A stretch of DNA of 53,507 nucleotides from Flavobacteriales bacterium (lineage in GTDB: Bacteria > Bacteroidota > Bacteroidia > Flavobacteriales_F > PHOS-HE28). Below are positions 6,675 to 15,693 of this stretch, piece after piece. A program made the position numbers and the translations under genes. The stretch covers positions 1 through 53,507 of the forward strand of contig JAGNUG010000013.1 in the NCBI GenBank assembly GCA_017987115.1, in the 5' to 3' direction. The first letter of the stretch is position 1; every line of letters starts with the position of its first letter. Below the pieces are notes generated by a model, which was not told the origin of the DNA, made no database searches, and saw only the letters and a list, made by a program, of their open reading frames with translations.

Positions 6675-9431
6675 TTATTTACCCACGGTGAGTTTCTGTG
6701 TGCTGGTACCCAGTTCGTTGCTTACACGCAGGAAATACAAACCATTGGCCATACCCAGCTCAAGGCTGCTGATCTCAATACCGTTATCACCGGTCGGAGC
6801 CAATGTCTTATTGTATATCACTGCACCACGCATATCGGTTACGGTAACTTGTGTATCGTAGTTATCCATACCAAATGCCTGAACAGTGAAACGATCATTG
6901 CTCGGATTCGGGAAGACGTTCAATAAACGCGCCGCATCCAATGCCTCGATACCTACAGGTCCGCTGATGTTAATGTCGTCAATGTACAGATCACCGGAGA
7001 ATTCGCTACTGATGTAACGGAAGCGGAAGCGGATATCCTGGTTCAAAGCAGAAGGGGGTAGGTTGATCGTTTTTTGCTCCCATGTACCAGGTCCATTCAA
7101 TAGGTTTCCGTTCGTGATCAGTTCTTCCTCGTTGATATTGGAACGTACCTGCCAGTTCGCTCCACAATCGGTGGAGGACCAGACCTCCAATCGCTCGCTT
7201 ACGGTGTCGATATTGGTCGTTGTCGTGCTGTATGAGTACCAGAAGGACAATTGAGCGCTTTGGAAATATTGGAGATCGAAGCTTGGTGTTAACAGTTCAT
7301 CGTAATCTCCCAAGTTTGTTGGGTCGATGAAGTTGATCGGGTAACGATCACCGCTGTTGAGGAACGCACAGGAATTGCTATTGTGCCCACCTTCAGTGTA
7401 CTTGGTGAATTGAGTGAAGTTACCGGCATAGTTCATGGCGATGTAAGGATTCAGGTCCTCCGCAACGTTCTCGAAATCTTCACTGTAATCGCTATTCGGG
7501 GTGATCTCATTTCCACCGACAAGGATCGCATATTCATCCACTTTCGTAGTACCACCATTCGCGTTGCTCACACCCAATGAAACGGTCTTCCATCCAATGG
7601 AGCCGAAAACCACATCCGGGTTCTGTTCAGTGGAAGTAGACGGTGTACCATCTTCAAATGTCCACACCCAAGACTCAGGGAAAGCTCCAGTGGAATTGTC
7701 CATGAAGCGAACGACATCACCTGAACATGCAGTAGGGGAGAATGGGATCGTTGGGCTGCTTAGACTGTTACCTACAACAGCATAGAAATCCGCTTTCGGT
7801 GCACAGTTCCATTGGTAACCATCGGCGACCCCTGTACTTTGTAAGGTGGCATCACTCCATAGGCTGTTCCGCTGATTGGTCGTGGTCTCCGCATAGGCGC
7901 GAAGGCGAGCAACCTGTCCATCGGTGAACATGTGTGCACTAGGGCAGTATGAGTACTCCATGTAGTTCTCAACGTTCTCAACTGCCCCAACTTCACCTCT
8001 TACAACCACCTGATCAATAACGAATGTACCAGCGGCATCTTCTGCGTTCCATGCATAGAACCTGAATGTGAATGGTGTAGCAGAGTTCATATGACCAGGT
8101 ACGTTCACTGTGATCGTGCCGGATTCGCCGGTTGCGTCAGTAGTGAAGAAACCAATATTTCCGCTCGGCACGGAAATGTTCGGATCACCATTTACGTTGA
8201 GCGGAAGGTTCGTACCGAAATTATTTGTCGCGGACCGCACAGCGAACGTGCGTACCCCAGTCGTATTCCGGTCCACAGTGAAGTCGATGGAAGTCACGGA
8301 GATATAGTCCGTGACCACTGGAGTAACAGTGAACTCATAATATTTTGAGGAATTGATCGGATTCATGTTCAACACAGCAAAATCCGTTTCCCCGTCGTTG
8401 GCTCCTGTTGACCAGTTGGAATAACCGAATTTTCCAGTTACTTCGGAATTGGCAGATACACCGGTCGCGCTGAAGGAACTGAAATTAGCCCGCACGTGGA
8501 AATCAATGGAATCAAGTGCAGGGATCACAACTGAAGGATCAACGGTTCCACTGGTGGTAGTTACATCATCGAAATTGAAAATGGTATTGCGCATGGGCTG
8601 ACGATCGCAATCGGCCCATTCCGATTCAGGCCTACATGTATTCCATCCTCGTGTTATAGGCGTATCCTGCACACCATCATCACCACAATCCAATTGCATA
8701 TGGAATCCGGTGTTAGCACCGGGAACACCGTTGTTCTCACCCCAGCAGTGGTTCAGGTCAAAAAAGTGACCTACTTCATGCGTAAGCGCACGGGATGAAA
8801 ATTCCGCACCTGTACCGATCCTTCCTACATAATCATGACGGATCAAAACGCCATCTGCAAAGCTTGGCGCTGCACTGAAGTAACCTGCCGCACCACTCGC
8901 GATCCCCTTGGTAACCCAAACGTTAAGGTATTTATTGCGAGGCCACGGAGTGAACTTCGATGAAGACTCACCAAGGAATGTCTGTGGCGACTTAATGCGC
9001 TCAATTCCATTGGTGCAATTGCCATAAGGGTCAATTGTAGGTAATGTGAATTGCATACGCGGGTTACCGATCCGATCCGCAAAGGCTGGATGCACGTTCG
9101 CAGAATCAGGGTTCATCAGTTGGAAATCGCGGTTCAGAACTTCAAGTGCATCGAGGATCTGCTCGTTTGAAATGTTCTCTTCCCCATTCAAGTGAACAAT
9201 GTGAAAAACGATCGGTATCGTATAGAGCGTGTTCTCATCACGCTCAGAAGCACTGTTCTGAAGCAACTGGCGCATTTCTGCTTCTGCTTCTGCCTCAATC
9301 TGTAAGAACTCAGGGTAGGTCTCAATAAGGCGCTGCCTTTCGAGGTCCGTTCCACAAGGTAGTGGGGCCTGCTGTGCCATGGCCGAGAAGGACAAGGTAC
9401 AAGCGGTAAGTCCGAGTATTAAGTGTTTCAT
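6675..9431 (-). CDS. Secreted M43 (pappalysin-type) metalloprotease with inserted beta domain, PKD domain and T9SS sorting domain
   Basis: A 918-residue T9SS cargo protease. A signal peptide (1-19, ending AMAQ) precedes a pappalysin-type catalytic domain with the zinc motif HEVGHFFDLNH (218-228). The Met-turn NYMEYSYC (489-496) lies about 260 residues later, against roughly 50-70 in ordinary family members. The extra stretch (about 287-480, FNFDDVTTTSG to FVIDQVVVRGEV) reads as a separate beta-sandwich domain placed inside the catalytic domain. A PKD domain follows (about 545-640, WVWTFEDGTPSTS), then a jelly-roll/MAM-like domain (about 645-825, FWYSYSTTTT, YIDDINISG). A T9SS type A sorting domain ends the protein (838-918, VFPNPSNDRFTV to TQKLTVGK), predicting outer-membrane translocation and surface attachment or release. 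It is monocistronic, with a terminator just downstream. Confidence 0.92.
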   Translation of the reverse strand: MKHLILGLTACTLSFSAMAQQAPLPCGTDLERQRLIETYPEFLQIEAEAEAEMRQLLQNSASERDENTLYTIPIVFHIVHLNGEENISNEQILDALEVLNRDFQLMNPDSANVHPAFADRIGNPRMQFTLPTIDPYGNCTNGIERIKSPQTFLGESSSKFTPWPRNKYLNVWVTKGIASGAAGYFSAAPSFADGVLIRHDYVGRIGTGAEFSSRALTHEVGHFFDLNHCWGENNGVPGANTGFHMQLDCGDDGVQDTPITRGWNTCRPESEWADCDRQPMRNTIFNFDDVTTTSGTVDPSVVIPALDSIDFHVRANFSSFSATGVSANSEVTGKFGYSNWSTGANDGETDFAVLNMNPINSSKYYEFTVTPVVTDYISVTSIDFTVDRNTTGVRTFAVRSATNNFGTNLPLNVNGDPNISVPSGNIGFFTTDATGESGTITVNVPGHMNSATPFTFRFYAWNAEDAAGTFVIDQVVVRGEVGAVENVENYMEYSYCPSAHMFTDGQVARLRAYAETTTNQRNSLWSDATLQSTGVADGYQWNCAPKADFYAVVGNSLSSPTIPFSPTACSGDVVRFMDNSTGAFPESWVWTFEDGTPSTSTEQNPDVVFGSIGWKTVSLGVSNANGGTTKVDEYAILVGGNEITPNSDYSEDFENVAEDLNPYIAMNYAGNFTQFTKYTEGGHNSNSCAFLNSGDRYPINFIDPTNLGDYDELLTPSFDLQYFQSAQLSFWYSYSTTTTNIDTVSERLEVWSSTDCGANWQVRSNINEEELITNGNLLNGPGTWEQKTINLPPSALNQDIRFRFRYISSEFSGDLYIDDINISGPVGIEALDAARLLNVFPNPSNDRFTVQAFGMDNYDTQVTVTDMRGAVIYNKTLAPTGDNGIEISSLELGMANGLYFLRVSNELGTSTQKLTVGK

Positions 9432-9635
9432 GGTATTCCTCTGCGTAAAAAGGGGTTATTCAGTGTCCAATCGTGGCCTAAAGTACAAAGGGTCTTTGTT
9501 ACCATCACTATAGTGGTAGAATTGGATCCATAATCGGTTGCTTTGGACAGGTTACGGTATTTCGTGACCCCGAAACGGGCTTGGTGCATTCCCAAGAAGG
9601 ATAATGGTTTCTTTTTCAGTGAGTAATGTGATCCT

Positions 9636-10826
9636 TTATGCAGTATTTGTGTCAAGCGCATTTAGGATAACAGTACAGGCCCGTTCCACATCCATTGCCG
9701 TGATGATCAACGGTGGCGCGATCCGGAATGCAGTAGGGCAGGATAGGAACCAAAAGCCAAGAACACCATGCTGCAGACAGTCCATAACTACGCATTGAAC
9801 GAGATCTGTATCCCCTAATTCCACCGCAAGCATTAAGCCCTCACCTCGAATCTCTCGTATTGCCGGGTGAATGAGCATCTTCTTGAACAATGCGCCCATT
9901 TCCTGAGCATGCTCCGCGAGACCGTCTTCCTCAAGCACTTCCAAAGCGGTCAAGCCTGCAACACATGGCAATGGGTGCCCACCGAACGTGGTAATGTGGC
10001 CTAGAACCGGATCGTGTGTTAGCAATTGCATGTGCTCTTTTGAAGCTACAAATGCACCCATTGGAAGTCCACCACCAAGCGCTTTGCCTAGAACCAGAAT
10101 ATCCGGGACCACGTTGAAATGCTCAAATGCAAATCGTTTCCCAGTTCTACCAAAACCGGTCTGAACCTCATCGAAAATGAGCATGGTTCCGGTTTCAAGG
10201 CATTTGGCACGCAGGTCACGGACCCAGGGCGGATCTGGAACGCGCACTCCGGCGTCACCTTGGATCGGCTCAACTACTACCGCAGCCGTTGCTGAAGAGA
10301 TAAGGTCGAGGTCCGCATGGGAATTGAATGTCATGAAACGCACGTCGGGCAACAAGGGGCGGGACCGGTACTTCTTCGCTTCGTTACCTGTGATGCTCAG
10401 CGAACCATGCGTGCTTCCGTGATAGCTATGCTTGCATGCGATCAGTTCCGTTCTACCGGTAATACGTTTGGCCAGTTTCAGCGCGCCCTCGATCGCTTCC
10501 GTACCACTATTCACGAAGTAGACACTGTCAAGTCCGCTCGGTAGCAGCGAAGTAAGCCTCTCCGCGAATTTGACCTGTGGTTCCTGAATGAACTCGCCAT
10601 ATGGGATCACATGCAGATAGCGGTCACATTGCTCTTTGATGGCTTCAACAACTTTCGGATGCCGATGGCCGGTATTGTTCACGGCCAAGCCTGCGACAAG
10701 GTCCAAATAGTGTTTACCGGAACGATCGGTGAGGTAACACCCTTCGGCATGCACGATATCCAAGGCAAGCGGGTGCGGACTTGTTTGGGCAAGGTGCTCA
10801 AGGAACGATGAATGCAGATGGGGCAT
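9636..10826 (-). CDS. Class III PLP-dependent aminotransferase (ornithine/acetylornithine aminotransferase-like)
   Basis: A 396-residue fold-type I aminotransferase of class III. Visible signatures are SGTEA (about 107-111, phosphate binding), the Asp of FDEVQTGFGRTG (about 219-229, pairs with the pyridine nitrogen) and the PLP lysine in LVLGKALGGGLP (about Lys248). The length fits the ArgD/RocD/4-aminobutyrate aminotransferase group. Substrate cannot be fixed from the sequence, and no arginine-pathway genes are nearby. I start at the ATG at 10826: an in-frame TTG 9 bases upstream overlaps the TTTG of a likely promoter (GATCTTTG, 10840-10833, with TTT 19 bases further up), so the transcript would be almost leaderless. 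The 204 bases between its stop and the start of the M43 protease gene on the same strand hold no gene I can see. Confidence 0.88.
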   Translation of the reverse strand: MPHLHSSFLEHLAQTSPHPLALDIVHAEGCYLTDRSGKHYLDLVAGLAVNNTGHRHPKVVEAIKEQCDRYLHVIPYGEFIQEPQVKFAERLTSLLPSGLDSVYFVNSGTEAIEGALKLAKRITGRTELIACKHSYHGSTHGSLSITGNEAKKYRSRPLLPDVRFMTFNSHADLDLISSATAAVVVEPIQGDAGVRVPDPPWVRDLRAKCLETGTMLIFDEVQTGFGRTGKRFAFEHFNVVPDILVLGKALGGGLPMGAFVASKEHMQLLTHDPVLGHITTFGGHPLPCVAGLTALEVLEEDGLAEHAQEMGALFKKMLIHPAIREIRGEGLMLAVELGDTDLVQCVVMDCLQHGVLGFWFLSCPTAFRIAPPLIITAMDVERACTVILNALDTNTA

Positions 10827-10832
10827 GAACTG

Positions 10833-10862
10833 CAAAGATCGTTGGAATGTCCATTCCGGAAA
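10833..10862 (-). promoter_or_regulatory. Probable promoter of the class III aminotransferase gene
   Basis: On the minus strand TTT (10862-10860), 19 bases, then GATCTTTG (10840-10833). This is one mismatch in each box to TTG-N19-TAnnTTTG. The chosen ATG follows 6 bases later. Confidence 0.5.
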
Positions 10863-10909
10863 CTATTGTACACACGGTCGGTATCGCAGAGAAGGTTTCG
10901 ATCGATGGA

Positions 10910-11413
10910 TCACTTCCTGAATTTCTGATCTCCGGATCTGCTCCCCATTCGTTCCCGTAACCTCCGCAATACCTCGCGATTGAAATCCTGCTCAGCCAAA
11001 CGCAATTCAACGGTCTTTACCGATCCGATGCTCTTTTTGAATTTCTCCGCGTATTGTTTTTCAAGTTCCACCTCTCGCTGACGATTGGCCAAGTGCTTAA
11101 CGATCATTTCTGCTGCCTCGGTCTCGGTCAACTTATCCCCTGAAGTGCGCGCGTCACGTCCAAGTTCCCGGGCTTCTTTTCTTATCGCATCCTGCTTCGC
11201 ATCGTATTCATTGTAGATGGGCCAGAATTGCTGTGCTTGTTCCGTGGTCAGTTCCAATTTGGTGGTGATGTAAGCACTTTTCTGTGCTTTGAGTTCCGCC
11301 AGTTTTTCTTTTGGTAGTTGTTGGTCTTCATCCGATTCCTGTGCCAGAGCTGGAGCGAATATTGCCACGCAAAAAGCGAACAGTAAGGTCATCCGCTGTA
11401 GTGTTGTTTTCAT
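10910..11413 (-). CDS. Periplasmic Spy/CpxP-like helical protein
   Basis: A 167-residue exported protein with a signal peptide (MKTTLQRMTLLFAFCVAIFAPALAQ, cut before ES). The mature part is almost entirely charged amphipathic helix. It includes KLELTTEQAQQFWPIYNEYDAKQ, close to the LTxEQ-type motif of Spy/CpxP-like chaperone or sensor proteins, though family membership is by resemblance only. Proteins like this commonly sit third in Bacteroidota ECF sigma - anti-sigma-like - periplasmic protein sets. It starts inside the stop codon of the preceding gene (ATGA overlap at 11410-11413), so the two are translationally coupled. Confidence 0.7.
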   Translation of the reverse strand: MKTTLQRMTLLFAFCVAIFAPALAQESDEDQQLPKEKLAELKAQKSAYITTKLELTTEQAQQFWPIYNEYDAKQDAIRKEARELGRDARTSGDKLTETEAAEMIVKHLANRQREVELEKQYAEKFKKSIGSVKTVELRLAEQDFNREVLRRLRERMGSRSGDQKFRK

Positions 11414-11892
11414 AGTTCTTCGGTCAAAAAGTAGAGCGATAGGTTTTCATTCTCCAGATAGTCGATCAATACCTCGTCATCCATGGAAAGATCCACTTCG
11501 GCCATGGTGTTCTCGGAGTTCGCAAAAAGCGCGTAGAGTTCGGGGTCTTCAAGTGCTTCCACGATAAGGAACCCAGCCTCCAGTGTGATCGGTTGTTGTG
11601 CAATTATCGGTGCTTCATCGGTAGGCTGCCAGATCCACCAACCCAACAATGCCACTAGGACCATGCTTATACTTCCGATCAACGCAGGTTTGGTTAGGAT
11701 CCGCAACCAAGCGGGTACCGAGCTCTGTGCTTGTGCTGCAACAATGTGGCTTTGGACCTGATGTGGGAATTGTTCGAAGAATCCGTCAGGCACCACAAAG
11801 GAGTCCAGTTTGGGAATGCTCCGGAGTAACGGGGCATCATCAAATTCGTTATCGGGCCGATCGATCTGCATGGAATTGGGTTTAGGACACAT
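11410..11892 (-). CDS. Single-pass membrane protein, probable anti-sigma-type partner of the ECF factor
   Basis: About 160 residues. The N-terminal cytoplasmic part contains SFVVPDGFFEQFPHQVQSHI, resembling the F-x-VP-x-GYF-x-x-L/F-P motif of the small membrane proteins found directly after ECF sigma genes in Bacteroidota. One transmembrane helix follows (around IGSISMVLVALLGWWIW), and the acidic C-terminal part (EDPELYALF, MDDEVLIDYLENENLSLYFL) would be periplasmic. No zinc-binding ZAS motif is present, so an anti-sigma role is inferred from architecture and neighbours only. Start is uncertain: ATG 11892, TTG 11895 and ATG 11871 are all possible. The gene lies just beyond the terminator of the large protease gene and must have its own promoter; a TTG plus TAACGGTTG stretch just upstream is a weak candidate. 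Confidence 0.6.
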   Translation of the reverse strand: MCPKPNSMQIDRPDNEFDDAPLLRSIPKLDSFVVPDGFFEQFPHQVQSHIVAAQAQSSVPAWLRILTKPALIGSISMVLVALLGWWIWQPTDEAPIIAQQPITLEAGFLIVEALEDPELYALFANSENTMAEVDLSMDDEVLIDYLENENLSLYFLTEEL

Positions 11893-11934
11893 CAACCGTT
11901 ATTTGGTTTGATCTGGTTCAATTACAGAATGAGA

Positions 11935-11973
11935 AAAACTACAAAGCCTCCCTAAAGGAGGCTTTGTAGTTTT
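11935..11973. terminator. Strong hairpin terminator after the 1176-residue protease gene
   Basis: 17-base perfectly paired arms (11935-11951, 11957-11973) starting AAAACTACAAAGCCTCC around the loop CTAAA. Read on the minus strand it ends in a U tract and lies 37 bases after the protease stop codon at 12010. It should separate the protease transcript from the anti-sigma-like gene. Confidence 0.88.
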
Positions 11974-12009
11974 GATATGTGCGATCATGATGATCTTGGA
12001 TCTCAATGG

Positions 12010-12750
12010 TCAAGGGAGCTGTTCCACAACGGAATTCGTCGGTATTACGCCTCCGATATTGGTAAGGATGATGTCGCGGTCATTCTCCTGTCCGGTGTAG
12101 ATCACGGATCCATCCATGTTCACGTCCTCAGCGCGATAGCCAGCTATGGTATTGGTAGGTACGATTCCGCCGATCGCGGTAAGTATCTGGTCGCGATCAT
12201 TACCCGTATTGGTATAAAGGATGACGCCATCGAAGGTAACATCCCCTGCCCATAACGCTGACGCAGGGAATGCACCAGTGATCGATATTCTCGCGTTGGT
12301 GCCGAATGTAGCCAAGCCGGATTGCGTAAGATCAACACTAGCAGCTACCGCGCTAAGCGGAACGGGGTTCAAGGTCATGATGCCGAGGTGGTTCCTGTGG
12401 CGCACGACGACGTGGTAGTTCCCTGCACCAAGTCCAAAACTTACGGGTGAGGTTCCATTCAAGTCCACAATATCACCATCACGTTGGAGCAATGCGCTTT
12501 TTGACGCTGCGATCGCTGGGGTCAGGCCAGTTCTTAACTCCAGGATCACCCAGTCCACGATAGCGTTAGTTCCAGTTGCAGTTAGCACCGAGGGAGCAAT
12601 GGTCTCTCCACCTCCACCAACGAAGCTATATCCAAGTAGCGTAAATGGTTCGGTGGTAGGGATCAATGATGCAAGGCGAAGGTCATCATTCATAAGTCCG
12701 GTTGTTGCATCATATGGGCCATTCAAGAATGCCTTGGCGGCAACTTGGAT
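12010..12750 (-). repeat. Copy 1 of dispersed C-terminal module (dockerin-like end)
   Basis: Encodes residues 931-1176 of the M43 protease. It is similar in protein and visibly in DNA to 23760-24482 on the other strand. Shared landmarks in order are LNGPYD/LDGPYN, LIPTTEP, NAIVDWV/NAIIDWV, VRHRNHL, YGTNAR/FGTNAR, DVNMDG, NDRDIILTNIGGV and EQLP/EQMP. Confidence 0.85.
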
Positions 12751-15540
12751 CGCAGAAGGCGCATCGAAAAGTATACCGTATTCTTCAACCTGCCCATATT
12801 GAAGATTCGTACACGGGCCCGGAGTGGTGTTCGTGAAGTCAGTGATCACGCGCATGCGCAACAACGCGCCGGTAGTTGGTGTTGCAGGCGTCGTAAAGGA
12901 CCCACTTCGAACACCTGTACCGTTAGCTGGAGTGAAGATTGCTTCATCTGCATCCACGAAATCACCATCGTTGTTATAATCTATGTACACTCGCAACCAT
13001 TGGACGTTCGGGCTGCCAACAGTCACTGAGATGTTGTACAACGTGCTAACACTCAATGTGGTCGCATCGGAGCAGGCATAGTCGTTCATCACCGCCCCGT
13101 TGTAAACCGTGGTCTTGTTGATCGTGTTCAACTGCACATTCGTGATCCCGATTCCCGCAGCGGGTGGGGTGCTCCGTGTTACCGTACATCCCGATGTTGG
13201 CACAGCGAGTACGGTAATGTGATCGGTCTTTGTTTGCGTTGTTCCGGTTCCATTCCCATTGGAGGCGATCAATGTAACAGTGTACGTACCCGGAGCTGCA
13301 TAGGAAACAACCGGATTCTGTGCTGTGGAATTTGAAGGAGAACCACCCGGGAAACTCCATGCCCAAGAGGTAGGGCTAAGCAAGGATGCGTCCGTGAATG
13401 TCACACTGCTCCCGGCACATATCTGTGCTGAACTTTCACTGAATTCAGATAAGGGTGGACCTGTAACAACCATGGTAACTGTGTTGGACAAGGCAGGTGA
13501 TGCGATTACGCCAGCAAGGTTCGAAGCCATGGAACATTGGATCGTTTCACCGGGAAGGAGATCGCTGCTCACGTAAGTTGCACTTGTTCCCACATCAACG
13601 CCATTGCGCAACCAAGAGTAAACAGGAGAACCGCCGCCATTTACTGGTGTTGGTGTGAATGTCACTGAAGAACCATAGGTAATGGTGCTGCCAGGTGCCG
13701 CCGCTATGTTCACTGCTGCAACACTGTTGGAAATATACACGCCGTAATCTTCAACATCGCCAATGAACATAGCCGTTCCGCAAGTACGTTCGCTCGCGCT
13801 CAATGTTCCAGCTTCACCATAAATGCGCATGCGCAACAACGTATTGGTTACAGCTGTTCCGGGAATAGTGATATTGGCCATTACCGTGCCCGAAGTGCTT
13901 GCTGGTTGCGAACCCGAAGCGACGAGTTCACCGGCATCTTCAAAATCTCCGTCATTGTTGTAGTCAATGTATGCATTCATGGATTCAGCACCGCTGCCGC
14001 CGCCGCGAAGGGAAACGGAAAGTGAGTAGGTGCTACCGACTGCAACAACCGTATTCTGTGAGCAGGAAAAGTCCGTATACGCCACATTAACCGAAGTACT
14101 AGTTGCATTAGAAATGGTATTGAAGACCACGTTATTAACGGTGTTCCCACAATTACATTCGTTGTTCGATGTGGGCGTACATGCAGATGTCGGTGCCGCT
14201 GTTACAACCACGATCCCTTGTTCAGTTCGCACAAAGGTGCCCAGCCCAGTTGTGACGCTAACTGAAGCATTGTACACACCCGCGCTGTTCAAGGTGAAGG
14301 TCGGATTCTGCTGACTTGATAGGTGCGTTTCCGTGCCGTTGGTAATGGACCAGGAGAAGCTGATACCCGATAAGCCGGTACCACTAAGGAATGTGTTAGG
14401 TATGCATGAGGACTTATCGAATAGCTGTACGCTTTGACCGGTTCCACACAACAAGCCCTGAGAAGCATAAAAATCCAACGCAGGTGCTGCAGGTGGCACC
14501 AATGACATGTTACCATTTACCGCCAGGAACGAAGCACGTGGCCCGGTTATCGCCGCCTGAATACGTGTGTTCTGTCCAGCGGTGAACATATCCTGGCACG
14601 CGTCTCCAGAGTAGTCCATGTAGTTGTTCTTGAAAAGCGAGATAGCGGATCCGCCATCACACGCGTTGGTGCCACTGAAATCACAATCACTATTACTGCG
14701 GATATGGGGCGGAGTGTCGCAGACCAGATCGCCATCACTATTGCAATTTCCATTGGTTGGGCAAGAGGCTCCACCATCATCACCCTCAAAGGTGTGGTAA
14801 ACGTTGAATGCATGGCCCAACTCATGTGCCAGTGTAATACCATCTCGGTTCTTATAGGCATTCACCAACATTACTGTACCATCATTCGGTTGCCCGTGAC
14901 TACTGCTGAAAAAGGCATACCCCTGTATCCCACCACCGCCATTGTTGTTATCGATCTCGGATATCAACCAGATATTATAATACTGCGTCTGCGGCCAAAC
15001 ATCCAAAAGTTTCAACGAGGCATCGGTAATTCCCGAGACATCACTGAGTACCCCATTGGCCATATAGGTAGCATTGCCGGTCATATCGCGCCGCGTTATG
15101 CCATTGGTGCAATTTCCATTCGGGTCGCGTACGGCCAGAGCAAACTCGATATTGATATCCACACCGTTCCCATCACCTGGTGTTCCCGGAACTTTTCGAT
15201 ACCGCTCGTTGAGCCATTTGATACCATCACGAACTTGATCATCTGTGATCGCCGTGATCGCAGTACCTGTTTCCATGACGTGCACCACGACCGGTACATA
15301 CAAGGTGCCACCACCTCGTTGCGCATCCATGCTGAAGTTCAAAACTTGTTGCTCAAATGCATTTACACGTTCTTGGTACCCACGATCGGTAAGCATTAGC
15401 TCTTTATGACGCTGGTCGAAACCACAGCTTTCCACTTGAGGGTCTTGCGTTGTCTGCGCGGAAAGGCTAGGCATGGATAACATGCATATGACCAAGGTTC
15501 CGCATAAGGAGAGTTCACGGTAGGTATGGTGCTTATTCAT
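12010..15540 (-). CDS. Giant secreted M43 metalloprotease with PKD and GEVED domains and a dockerin-like C-terminal module
   Basis: A 1176-residue exported protein with a signal peptide (1-28, ending SLSAQ). The M43 catalytic domain has HELGHAFNVYH (239-249) and the Met-turn NYMDYSGDACQDMF (306-319), spaced normally. Then come a PKD-like domain (about 355-447), a first GEVED domain (about 490-603, YIDYNNDGDFEDAGE to GDVEDYGVYI), an Ig/SPRY-like beta domain (about 605-693), a PKD domain (about 698-778, WAWSFPGGSPSNSTAQNP) and a second GEVED domain (about 820-925). The C-terminal 245 residues (931-1176) match the end of the reprolysin-like protease at 21498-24482 and finish IPTNSVVEQLP. The usual T9SS type A sorting domain is absent. 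The shared module has two similar motifs, DVTFDGVILYT...NDRDQIL and DVNMDGSVIYT...NDRDIIL, like a stretched dockerin pair. Confidence 0.9.
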   Translation of the reverse strand: MNKHHTYRELSLCGTLVICMLSMPSLSAQTTQDPQVESCGFDQRHKELMLTDRGYQERVNAFEQQVLNFSMDAQRGGGTLYVPVVVHVMETGTAITAITDDQVRDGIKWLNERYRKVPGTPGDGNGVDINIEFALAVRDPNGNCTNGITRRDMTGNATYMANGVLSDVSGITDASLKLLDVWPQTQYYNIWLISEIDNNNGGGGIQGYAFFSSSHGQPNDGTVMLVNAYKNRDGITLAHELGHAFNVYHTFEGDDGGASCPTNGNCNSDGDLVCDTPPHIRSNSDCDFSGTNACDGGSAISLFKNNYMDYSGDACQDMFTAGQNTRIQAAITGPRASFLAVNGNMSLVPPAAPALDFYASQGLLCGTGQSVQLFDKSSCIPNTFLSGTGLSGISFSWSITNGTETHLSSQQNPTFTLNSAGVYNASVSVTTGLGTFVRTEQGIVVVTAAPTSACTPTSNNECNCGNTVNNVVFNTISNATSTSVNVAYTDFSCSQNTVVAVGSTYSLSVSLRGGGSGAESMNAYIDYNNDGDFEDAGELVASGSQPASTSGTVMANITIPGTAVTNTLLRMRIYGEAGTLSASERTCGTAMFIGDVEDYGVYISNSVAAVNIAAAPGSTITYGSSVTFTPTPVNGGGSPVYSWLRNGVDVGTSATYVSSDLLPGETIQCSMASNLAGVIASPALSNTVTMVVTGPPLSEFSESSAQICAGSSVTFTDASLLSPTSWAWSFPGGSPSNSTAQNPVVSYAAPGTYTVTLIASNGNGTGTTQTKTDHITVLAVPTSGCTVTRSTPPAAGIGITNVQLNTINKTTVYNGAVMNDYACSDATTLSVSTLYNISVTVGSPNVQWLRVYIDYNNDGDFVDADEAIFTPANGTGVRSGSFTTPATPTTGALLRMRVITDFTNTTPGPCTNLQYGQVEEYGILFDAPSAIQVAAKAFLNGPYDATTGLMNDDLRLASLIPTTEPFTLLGYSFVGGGGETIAPSVLTATGTNAIVDWVILELRTGLTPAIAASKSALLQRDGDIVDLNGTSPVSFGLGAGNYHVVVRHRNHLGIMTLNPVPLSAVAASVDLTQSGLATFGTNARISITGAFPASALWAGDVTFDGVILYTNTGNDRDQILTAIGGIVPTNTIAGYRAEDVNMDGSVIYTGQENDRDIILTNIGGVIPTNSVVEQLP

Positions 15541-15693
15541 CTTAGGTCAAGTAGTAAAGAATTTGAAGAGTTGTGTTTGTTCGGAACCTTTGTCCCGTAC
15601 AAGGTCCTCAAAGAAAAGTAGCAGGATCCAAGATACCTAATTGAAAAAGCGAATAGTTGCCTTTTGGGTTGAGTTGGCAAGCAGATAACTGAT

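Noticed and set aside
14704-15399. 231-codon plus-strand frame opposite the M43 protease
   Set aside because: It is antisense to the well-supported catalytic domain; the composition is odd and no family is seen.
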